Positions 47,920 through 56,990 of a stretch of 56,990 nucleotides of DNA are shown here, piece after piece. The position numbers and the translations under genes were made by a program. This stretch comes from Longimicrobiaceae bacterium (GTDB lineage Bacteria > Gemmatimonadota > Gemmatimonadetes > Longimicrobiales > Longimicrobiaceae), in NCBI GenBank assembly GCA_030447645.1, contig JAUJOM010000009.1, positions 72,575 through 129,564 of the forward strand, given 5' to 3'. The notes beneath the pieces are model-generated. The model was not told where the DNA came from, ran no database searches, and worked only from the letters and a program-made list of their open reading frames with translations. The first letter of the stretch is position 1. The number at the start of each line of letters is the position of its first letter.

Positions 47920-48633
47920 TAGAAATCCTCCTGCGGACTACATGGGTGAAAAACGCCGTAGTGCAGCCATTGCTTCACTACCGGCAGGAACCAACCGCTT
48001 ATCTAGCGTAAGCACCATCCCCGTTGGAATCGCGTACCTCCTTATAATTGTGTGGTTATGTGAGACAATCATACCTACAAGACCAGCGCCGACTGGACGT
48101 ACGTTCGGCACCGCACCACGCAAGTCTTACCAGACTAGCCCACAAAGTACCGGAGAGCACACCTGGTCCCGCTTTAATCCTCAGTTCTGTAGTTTCCTAA
48201 AAGCTACAACAAGCCTCCCGCAAGCGTCAAGAGTAGCAGATGACGTGCTTCTTGCAAGACTGCTCCCGGGCAGAGCACCCGGTGACGCGTCACAGCAAAG
48301 CGTTTTCACAAATCTTGGACGAGCGAGACGAAGCTTCCGTCACTTCATTGCCGGACCAGGCTGCCGAGCAACGGCCACAACCAAGCTAAAGTCCATACGT
48401 AATGAGCCTAGCCGTCCTGCCTCTGTAAACAGGGGTTTACAAGAAGCTACTCTTACGCTCTGAGCCTGTCAAGTGGTGCTGCTGACTCCAATGTTGGTCT
48501 TCCGTCCCGTCAAGGGTGTCGAAGCATGCATCGTGCGGTGAGACCGGTATGCATGAGGTGCGCGGCGCCTGATCTCAAAAGCGGCTCCAACAGACCCTTG
48601 TAGGCACGCGAGCCAATCCTCCCTGGAAACATC
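47920..48633. other. Intergenic region upstream of susC 2
   Basis: About 710 bp with no supported gene. It holds the susC 2 leader and a putative promoter at 48041-48068. A small inverted repeat GTAAAC / GTTTAC is at 48425-48440. A 61-codon minus-strand frame (47938-48123) has no family resemblance. Confidence 0.5.
48041..48068 (-). promoter_or_regulatory. Putative promoter of susC 2
   Basis: On the minus strand TTGTCT (48063-48068) and TATAAG (48041-48046) are 16 bp apart, about 120 bp upstream of the susC 2 ATG. The leader would begin near an AGGAGG at 48038-48043 that is not followed by a supported gene. Confidence 0.35.
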
Positions 48634-48855
48634 ATGCTGCAGCTTTTCACGTTCGACACGACTCACCACGCACTTTGGGCCGAGGAAATCGCCCGGGACG
48701 CCCAAATCCCTGTTGAAGTCGTCCCGGCTCCGCCCGGGAGCCGGGCCCAATGCAACCTCGCGCTGGAGTGCCTGCCGGATGACATGGGTCGCCTGGCGGC
48801 ACGATTCTCCGAATCCGGGGTGCCGTTCGAGCTGTATGCACCAGGAGTGCACTGA
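48634..48855 (+). CDS. DUF3343-like small protein
   Basis: 73 residues. LFTFDTTHHALWAEEIARDA then IPVEVVPAPPGSRAQCNLAL resembles the DUF3343 family, small ferredoxin-like-fold proteins proposed to carry sulfur or selenium. The family usually has a conserved Cys after the PxPR loop, and here Cys is kept in RAQCNLALEC. No sulfur- or selenium-metabolism genes lie beside it. The start ATG at 48634 has GGAAA upstream. It stands alone between the SusCD region and the receiver/cyclase genes. Confidence 0.6.
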   Translation: MLQLFTFDTTHHALWAEEIARDAQIPVEVVPAPPGSRAQCNLALECLPDDMGRLAARFSESGVPFELYAPGVH

Positions 48856-48883
48856 TGCCGGGCGGGGATGATATCTCTCGACA

Positions 48884-49028
48884 TCACCTTACAATGACGC
48901 CGCGTACCGACCTTCGCGCCTGTGTGCGCCAGCGCAAGCCGAGCAGCACCGCGAGGGCAGCCCCCAGCGCGACACCAAGCGCGAGGCCACTGGCAGGGAA
49001 AGCCGGCGGCTTGGTCCTTGTAATGCAT
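48884..49028 (-). CDS. Putative small membrane protein, one frameshift
   Basis: ATG 49028 (MHYKDQAAGFP) joins after a one-base shift near 48990 to the hydrophobic ASGLALGVALGAALAVLLGL and a basic tail RWRTQARRSVRGVIVR, about 48 residues in all. Single membrane helix with positive-inside C-terminus. Evidence is compositional only. Confidence 0.35.
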
Positions 49029-49567
49029 CTCGGTGATCGTCCGGAAGCAAGGGTAGATGGAGTGCGGAATGTACGCCTGATGCGCAACGCCCGTGCCATC
49101 CGGCCCGCTTGCGGCGGCACTCTGACGCTCTGTACATTCCGTGACTTTGGCACCTGTTCGATTCCCGTGGAGGCATTCTCATGGCCGATGCTGCGAAGAC
49201 CGTCCTGTTGGTAGAGGATATGAGGACAACCGGACCGTCTACCGGACCATTCTGGAGCACTTCGGCTATGGAGTGATTGAGGCGCGCAATGGCGAAGATG
49301 GGGTTCGCATGGCCCGGGAGGGACGCCCGGCGTTGATCCTGATGGACATCTCCATCCCCCTGATCGACGGGTGGGAAGCCACGCGGATCTTGAAGAACGA
49401 TCCCGCTACGTCGGAAATCCCCATCATCGCGCTGACTGCGCATGCGTTGGCGACGGATCGCGCGAAGGCACAGGAGGTCGGGTGCGACGGCTACCTCGCG
49501 AAGCCCTGCGAGCCGCGGCGGGTCGTAGTGGTGGAGCGATTTCTGGGTACCGACGGGGGAGTGCAGC

Positions 49568-52567
<3,000 letters not shown>

Positions 52568-52573
52568 TCCACG

Positions 52574-53119
52574 ATGACGGGACGCACACTTCAACTTCCG
52601 GCCGCGTTTCTGCCGGCCCTGCACAGTGCACTCGCAACGGAGCGCTCCGTGGTCGAGACCGCTTCTCTCCTGCGTGAGGTGGGCTATGCCACCGGACCCG
52701 CGGTTTCCGCTGCGTTCGAGCGGTGGCTGGCGGAGCACGGGCGCGGTGCAGCTCCAGGCTCGTTCAATGCGCAAGAGTTCTGGCCGGCGCTGGATGAGTT
52801 CTTTCAGGAGACTGGCTGGGGCTCGCTGCGGCACGTGGCGCTGCACCCCGGTGTGGGGGCACTCGACAGCCCCGACTGGGCGGAAGCCCTGCCGGAATCC
52901 GGAGCATCCCAGCCAAGCTGCCACCTTTCGGTGGGGATGCTCGCGGAGGTGCTGGGACGAGTGGCGTCGGGTGCCGTGGCGGTCCTGGAGGTGGAGTGCC
53001 GATCCCGGGGAGACGCCCGCTGCAGGCACCTGTTCGGTGGAGAAGCGGCGCTCCGCACCGTATTCGAGCACGCCAGTGGCGGCCCTTCCTACACCGAGGG
53101 CATCGCCCGGCTCGGATGA
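52574..53119 (+). CDS. V4R-like domain protein
   Basis: 181 residues. The C-terminal third has the shape of a V4R (4-vinyl reductase) domain: CHLSVGMLAEVLGRVASGAV then AVLEVECRSRGDARCRHLFG, in which the paired Cys of the xxCxxxGxxxC motif are retained. V4R domains bind small hydrophobic ligands or metals and occur in regulators and in bacteriochlorophyll enzymes. The N-terminal half is helical and unassigned. It overlaps ruvX by 4 bp (ATGA) and lies between replication and repair genes, so it is probably co-expressed with them. Confidence 0.65.
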   Translation: MTGRTLQLPAAFLPALHSALATERSVVETASLLREVGYATGPAVSAAFERWLAEHGRGAAPGSFNAQEFWPALDEFFQETGWGSLRHVALHPGVGALDSPDWAEALPESGASQPSCHLSVGMLAEVLGRVASGAVAVLEVECRSRGDARCRHLFGGEAALRTVFEHASGGPSYTEGIARLG

Positions 53120-53550
53120 GCCGCGTGCTCGCGTTCGACTTTGGTGAGCGCCGGATCGGTGTAGCCGTTTCCGACCCAACCCGCACGATTGCGTCTCCCC
53201 TACCTACTCTGGTCAGACGCGCCGGAAAGCGCCCGCCCTGGGCGGAGATCGCGCGCATGGTTCAGGAGCAGGAGCCATCCGAGCTGGTGGTGGGACTTCC
53301 TCTCGATTTACAGGGCGAGGAAGGCCCCTGGGCTCGCGAGGTGCGCGCGTTCGGTGAGCAGCTTGGGCAGCGCACCGGCCTTGCAGTGCACTGGGTGGAT
53401 GAGCGAATGACTTCGGTGCAGGCAGAGCGCGCGGTTCGGAGCCTTGGGCTCCGCCGCTCCGAGCGCGAACAAAAGGAGCGGATCGACGCTGCGGCGGCGG
53501 CGCTGATCCTCCAGCAGTTTCTCGCCGGCCAGCGGCACTCCGAAACGTGA
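53116..53550 (+). CDS. ruvX: Putative pre-16S rRNA nuclease / Holliday junction resolvase-like protein
   Basis: 144 residues of the RNase H-like YqgF family. FDFGERRIGVAVSD contains the first catalytic Asp (residue 8), VVGLPLDLQGEEGPWAREVR the family signature, VDERMTS the Glu and RIDAAAAALILQQFL the last Asp. YqgF is implicated in 16S rRNA 5'-end maturation. It is coupled to both neighbours: ATGA with the V4R-like gene and GTGA with mltG. Confidence 0.93.
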   Translation: MSRVLAFDFGERRIGVAVSDPTRTIASPLPTLVRRAGKRPPWAEIARMVQEQEPSELVVGLPLDLQGEEGPWAREVRAFGEQLGQRTGLAVHWVDERMTSVQAERAVRSLGLRRSEREQKERIDAAAAALILQQFLAGQRHSET

Positions 53551-54515
53551 AACTCCAATGCATGCTCGTTCCGCTCGTTCTCCTGCTCGCGGGGTGCGGA
53601 GGAGCCGATCAGCCCGTTCGAGTCACCATCCCGCGCGGGAGCAGCCTGAGCGCGGCGGCCGATTCGCTCGCCGCACGCGGAGCCATCCAGTCACCGGTTG
53701 CGTTCCGGTACTACGCGCGACTACGCAGCCGCGGGCGCGCCATCCAGCCGGGCATCTACGACATTCCCGCAGGCGCGAGCTGGTCCGAGATCCTGCAAAA
53801 GCTGGTCAGCGGGGATGTAGCCAAAGCGAAATTCACCATCCCCGAGGGGTGGACGAGCAATCAGATCGCGCAGCGCATCGCGCCCATTGCCCGGGTGCCG
53901 GTGGACTCCGTGCTGCGCGTGGTCGCCGACACCGCGGCCGCACGCCGGTTCGGGGTGCCAGGACCCACGCTGGAAGGATACCTGTATCCGGCCACCTATC
54001 AGCTCCCCGTCGGCTCCCCCGTTGCCGACGTGGTGCGCGTCCTAACCCGCCGGTATAAGCAGGCGTGGACACCCGCCCTGCGTGCGCGTGCGGACTCCGT
54101 GGGGATGGACGAGCGCGAAGTGGTGACGCTGGCGTCCATCATCGAAACCGAAGCCCGGCGGTGGGACGAACGCCCACTGGTATCCGCGGTGTACAACAAC
54201 CGCCTTCGCATTGGCATGCGCCTGCAGGCCGACCCCACGGTGCAGTACGCGCTCGGCTCACGCCAGAGCCGTCTCCTGTACTCCCACATCCGCGACGTGG
54301 CGGATCATCCATACAACACCTACACCAACTCCGGCCTACCCCCTGGCCCGATCGCGTCGCCGAGTGCCGGATCGATCCGCGCGGCACTCTACCCGGCGGA
54401 CGCCCCGTTTCTTTACTTCGTCGCTCGACCGGACGGCACCCACGTCTTCACCCGCACACTCGCCGAGCACAACGCCGCCAAGCGACAAAGTCAGCGCGCA
54501 CGCAATGGCCGCTGA
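53547..54515 (+). CDS. mltG: Endolytic peptidoglycan transglycosylase
   Basis: 322 residues from GTG 53547. The N-terminus has a lipobox (LLLAGCGG, Cys 17) in place of the plain membrane helix usual in MltG. A LysM-like segment follows (RVTIPRGSSLSAAADSLAAR). The YceG-like domain shows EGYLYPATYQLP, the catalytic Glu in LASIIETEARRW (about 200), YNNRLRIGMRLQADPTVQYA and YNTYTNSGLPPGPIASPSAG. MltG cleaves nascent glycan strands and sets their length. Its end overlaps thiE by 11 bp. Confidence 0.93.
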   Translation: MKLQCMLVPLVLLLAGCGGADQPVRVTIPRGSSLSAAADSLAARGAIQSPVAFRYYARLRSRGRAIQPGIYDIPAGASWSEILQKLVSGDVAKAKFTIPEGWTSNQIAQRIAPIARVPVDSVLRVVADTAAARRFGVPGPTLEGYLYPATYQLPVGSPVADVVRVLTRRYKQAWTPALRARADSVGMDEREVVTLASIIETEARRWDERPLVSAVYNNRLRIGMRLQADPTVQYALGSRQSRLLYSHIRDVADHPYNTYTNSGLPPGPIASPSAGSIRAALYPADAPFLYFVARPDGTHVFTRTLAEHNAAKRQSQRARNGR

Positions 54516-55164
54516 TATCGCCCGGTGTTCGCGCCTGGTGGTCATAGCAGATGTCGACGCGGCTGCGGGAAGAAACCTGGTAGAGATCGTCCGTGCGGCA
54601 CTTCGCGCGGGGGCGCCCACGGTTCAGCTTCGGGCCAAGAGCGCCGCTGCACGTGAAATGACCGAGCTTGCTACCCTGCTGCGCGAAGAAACTCGGGCCG
54701 CCGACGCACTCTTCTTCGTCAACGACCGGGTGGACGTCGCCCTCGCCGCGGGAGCGGACGGGGCGCACCTGGGTGACGACGATCTGCCCCTGACGCAGGC
54801 ACGGCGGATAACCCCACCTGGCTTTCTGCTCGGACGCTCCGCGGATAGCGTAGCTGCCGCCATCCAGGCGGAGCAGGAAAGCGCAGACTACCTCGGGGTC
54901 GGCTCGGTGTACCCGACCGCGAGCAAGACTGACGCTGGCACGCCAATCGGCCTGTCCCGCATTGCCGAAGTCGTTGAAGCCGTCAGCATTCCCGTGGTGG
55001 GGATCGGGGGGATCAACGCGAGCAACGCGGCGGCTGTGTTCGGGGCGGGGGCCGTCGGTGTAGCAGTCATTCGGGCGGTGCTAGGCGCGGCCGATCCCAC
55101 GGCGGCAACACGAGCGCTGCTCGAGTCGGGCGCTCTTCCTCCGGCGGCCAGAGCAGGCGGGTAG
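54505..55164 (+). CDS. thiE: Thiamine phosphate synthase
   Basis: 219 residues from ATG 54505. This TIM-barrel enzyme joins HMP-PP and THZ-P. VQLRAKSAAAREM, FFVNDRVDVALAAGADGAHL then GDDDLPL, and YLGVGSVYPTASKTDAGTPI then GL (pyrophosphate contacts) are recognisable, with VVGIGGINASNAAAVFGAGA near the end. No other thi gene is adjacent, so it seems to travel with the ruvX-mltG cluster. The last ~98 bp overlap a convergent membrane-protein frame; a frame error in one of the two is possible. Confidence 0.92.
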   Translation: MAADIARCSRLVVIADVDAAAGRNLVEIVRAALRAGAPTVQLRAKSAAAREMTELATLLREETRAADALFFVNDRVDVALAAGADGAHLGDDDLPLTQARRITPPGFLLGRSADSVAAAIQAEQESADYLGVGSVYPTASKTDAGTPIGLSRIAEVVEAVSIPVVGIGGINASNAAAVFGAGAVGVAVIRAVLGAADPTAATRALLESGALPPAARAGG

Positions 55165-55732
55165 CCAGCACCCAAAGGCAGAGCGCAGCGAAGCCCACCA
55201 GCTGCCCCGCGGGACCAATCGGCTCGTACGCCACGAACCAGCGACGCACACCCTCCAGCGGGTTGCCCAGCCCCAGGACACCCCCGGTGGTCGGCTCCTC
55301 CCGTCCCCACAGGATCGGGATAACACTGAAGCGGAGCAGCGCCAGCAATACGGTCAGGGTGGCGAGCCGCATCACCAGCCGCTGCCGGGACCGCACCCCG
55401 ATCGTTCCCCACGCGTGCACCGCTACGCCGGTGACCACCACCCACTCCACCACGCCCGGCGGTGGGAAGAGCAGATCCAGCAGCTGGGCGGTGGCGAGTG
55501 TTCCGTACACGACCGGGATCCAGGCCAGTGTACTTTCGGGCGAGGGCCACACCCGGCGCAGCACCAGCGTGTAGGCCAGCAACAGCGCGAAGGCGCCCTC
55601 TAAAAAGCCGAACACCCGGTACTGCGTGTCGTCGCCCGTCAGGTGCATGCCGGCAAGCGTGGCACTCCCCAAAAAGAGCAGCGCCCCACCGACCGCACGG
55701 CGGGCGGGTGTCAGCGACGCCGCGGTATCCAT
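55067..55732 (-). CDS. Hypothetical multi-pass membrane protein
   Basis: 221 residues from ATG 55732 with about five to six hydrophobic helices: AVGGALLFLGSATLAGMHL, VFGFLEGAFALLLAYTLVL, WIPVVYGTLATAQLLDLLFP, VVEWVVVTGVAVHAWGTIGV, LATLTVLLALLRFSVIPILW and GQLVGFAALCLWVLATRLLW. No catalytic motif recognised. The Pro-rich C-terminal tail overlaps thiE antisense, so the stop may be displaced by an indel. Its start overlaps the preceding minus-strand gene by 22 bp. Confidence 0.65.
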   Translation of the reverse strand: MDTAASLTPARRAVGGALLFLGSATLAGMHLTGDDTQYRVFGFLEGAFALLLAYTLVLRRVWPSPESTLAWIPVVYGTLATAQLLDLLFPPPGVVEWVVVTGVAVHAWGTIGVRSRQRLVMRLATLTVLLALLRFSVIPILWGREEPTTGGVLGLGNPLEGVRRWFVAYEPIGPAGQLVGFAALCLWVLATRLLWPPEEERPTRAALVLPPWDRPRLAPPE

Positions 55733-56268
55733 TCGAGCGGCCCAGGGCGGAGGCGCCGTTCGGTCTCCCGCCGGAGCGCTTCGGCTCGCTGACGAATCTC
55801 CGGATCGGCCGACTCGGCGAGCACCCGCTGCGCCGAAGTGAGTGCTTCCTGCAGGCGCTCGTTGTCGTCCCGGCGCCACCAGGGTCCTGTGCCCGTCTGG
55901 AGCAGCAGCTCTGTTCGTCCCAGTACCGCACGGGACCAAAGGTTCAGGGCAGCACTGCTGTCGGCCGGGGTATCGGCAAACCCGCGCGCCGCCCAAGCCT
56001 GCTCCGCTGCTGCCCCGAAGTTGACCATGGCAGCGCTATCCTGCCGGGCTGCCCGGGCAGCCTCGGCGGTCACCAGACGCTCCTCCGCGCGTCGCACGCG
56101 AGGTCCAAAGGCGGACGGCCGAACGGCAACCAGCCCCCGCGTCCCCGCATCGGCGAGGGTTTGCGGAGCACTTCGATAAAGTTGAAGAGCACCCACGGAA
56201 AGCACCGCGAGGAGTACCAGACCCCCGATCGCCCAGGGGTCACGCCCGGGCTCTTGCATCTCCCGCAT
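55711..56268 (-). CDS. Hypothetical membrane-anchored helical protein
   Basis: 185 residues from ATG 56268 (a second ATG lies three codons on). One membrane segment near 12-30 (WAIGGLVLLAVLSVGALQLY) is followed by a periplasmic helical region rich in Ala, Arg and Glu, with repeats resembling TPR helices (ALNLWSRAVLGRTELLLQTG; RLQEALTSAQRVLAESADPE). Family not recognised. It overlaps the PHP-domain gene at its 5' end and the membrane-protein gene at its 3' end, forming a three-gene minus-strand operon. Confidence 0.6.
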   Translation of the reverse strand: MREMQEPGRDPWAIGGLVLLAVLSVGALQLYRSAPQTLADAGTRGLVAVRPSAFGPRVRRAEERLVTAEAARAARQDSAAMVNFGAAAEQAWAARGFADTPADSSAALNLWSRAVLGRTELLLQTGTGPWWRRDDNERLQEALTSAQRVLAESADPEIRQRAEALRRETERRLRPGPLEWIPRRR

Positions 56269-56990
56269 CCAGCAGCTCGCGGACGTCCTGCTCGCGGAGA
56301 AAGAACTCACCCAGGCGGTTCCTGTACGGCGCGTGCCAGTCCGAGCCACCGGTAGGGAAGAGACCCAGATCCCGTGCTGCCGTTTCCAGGAAGAGCGACT
56401 CGGTGGGAGGAGTATTGGGGCGGAAGCACTCCACACCATCCAGCCCCCACTGCGCAAAACAGCGGATCTCCCGGTCGAACAGCTCAATGGGCGGGTGGGC
56501 CCACACGGCTACTCCACCTGCGCTGTGAATGGTGTCGATGGCCTCGCGGACCGTGGGAAAGTCGGTTTCCACGACCGCGAGTCCATCATCTCCGATATAA
56601 CGGGCGAACGCCTCCCCGTAGTACCGCGTGTGCCCCCCCGCGAGTAGCGCGCGGGCGAGGTGTGGACGCCCGATCGACTGGGCTTCCGGCCCCGCGGCCT
56701 GCACCACATCCTCATAGTCGATCTCCATGCCGAGATCTCGCAGCTTGCCGACCATGCGGCGCATGCGATCCCGTCGCCGCTCGTTCGCGGCGTCCTGGTG
56801 ATTGCGGATCGATGTCGCGGCAGGATCGATGAAGTACCCGAGGATGTGGATCTCCTCCGCACCCTGCCGCGTGCTGACCTCGATTCCCGGAATGACCCGC
56901 AGCCCCATTGCCCGGGCAGCTTCCTGCGCCTCCCGCACGCCCACCGCCGTGTCGTGATCCGTCAACGCGATCACGTCCAGGCCACCGGCT
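56240..56990 (-). CDS. PHP-domain phosphoesterase (5' end beyond the window)
   Basis: About 250 residues visible; the frame remains open at the window edge. PHP metal-binding motifs are in order: ALTDHDT, the Glu in GIEVSTRQGAEEIHILGYF, RPHLARALL, VAVWAHP, and the C-terminal GSDWHAP. The spacing resembles TrpH/YciV-type PHP proteins, which hydrolyse 3',5'-bisphosphonucleotides or trim RNA 5' ends. The HxH of motif I would lie just outside the window. Its end overlaps the next gene's start. Confidence 0.85.
   Translation of the reverse strand, partial: AGGLDVIALTDHDTAVGVREAQEAARAMGLRVIPGIEVSTRQGAEEIHILGYFIDPAATSIRNHQDAANERRRDRMRRMVGKLRDLGMEIDYEDVVQAAGPEAQSIGRPHLARALLAGGHTRYYGEAFARYIGDDGLAVVETDFPTVREAIDTIHSAGGVAVWAHPPIELFDREIRCFAQWGLDGVECFRPNTPPTESLFLETAARDLGLFPTGGSDWHAPYRNRLGEFFLREQDVRELLDAGDARARA

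Noticed and set aside
47938..48123. 61-codon minus-strand frame with AGGAGG nearby, upstream of susC 2
   Set aside because: The AGGAGG is too far from any plausible start, the product is featureless, and the putative -10 box overlaps it. Treated as susC 2 leader.
48425..48440. Small inverted repeat GTAAAC / GTTTAC in the intergenic region
   Set aside because: Only 6 bp arms, no promoter beside it and no second copy noticed; too weak to call an operator.

Overview
This is a GC-rich bacterial chromosome segment that looks like a member of the Gemmatimonadota. The placement rests on gene style, not on a marker: SusC/SusD-type outer-membrane pairs in a high-GC genome, large secreted peptidase/propeller/barrel proteins, the futalosine menaquinone route and zinc-type anti-sigma control. 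No rRNA, phage, IS element or CRISPR array was seen. Many genes carry single-base frameshifts. Several tRNAs also lack one base of a short homopolymer run, so I read most breaks as assembly or sequencing errors and not as real pseudogenes.

Layout. 1-2.4 kb: a degenerate DEAD-box helicase, an Smr-domain protein and HU. 2.4-5.8 kb: a tightly overlapping serine operon (phosphatase, class V aminotransferase, SerA). 6.4-8.2 kb: nineteen tRNA genes, all on the minus strand, with a palindrome-bearing promoter ahead of initiator tRNA-Met. 8.3-10.4 kb: an ECF sigma / zinc anti-sigma / secreted PDZ operon. 10.5-18.4 kb: leuS (heavily frameshifted), a lipoprotein aminopeptidase, a PabB-PabC fusion, an aspartase carrying an N-terminal cyclic-nucleotide domain, and a PspA-like protein. 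18.5-26.4 kb: a nucleotidyltransferase coupled to a metallophosphoesterase, topoisomerase IB, a lytic transglycosylase, futalosine-pathway genes mqnB-mqnD and a conventional DEAD-box helicase. 26.6-33.6 kb: a 1,053-residue peptidase/propeller/barrel protein, a TetR regulator and a four-gene lipoprotein operon including an LpoB-like protein. 33.9-36.7 kb: folK, a GCS2-type ligase and aroB.

36.7-47.9 kb is the most distinctive part. A unit made of a stand-alone TonB-plug lipoprotein gene (+) facing a susC-susD pair (-) occurs twice in tandem. The promoter, leader and signal peptide of the two plug genes are about 95 % identical by eye, while the mature parts have diverged strongly. 48.6-57 kb returns to housekeeping genes: a DUF3343-like protein, a receiver protein plus PleD-like diguanylate cyclase, ligA, a V4R-like protein, ruvX, mltG, thiE, two membrane proteins and a PHP phosphoesterase that runs off the window.

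Working together: translational coupling (ATGA/GTGA overlaps) recurs in the serine genes, mqnB-mqnD, ybdK-aroB, pabBC-aminopeptidase, the lipoprotein operon and V4R-ruvX-mltG. Cell-envelope functions dominate: MltG, a soluble transglycosylase, LpoB-like and other lipoproteins, SusCD, the PDZ stress sensor and the secreted peptidase.
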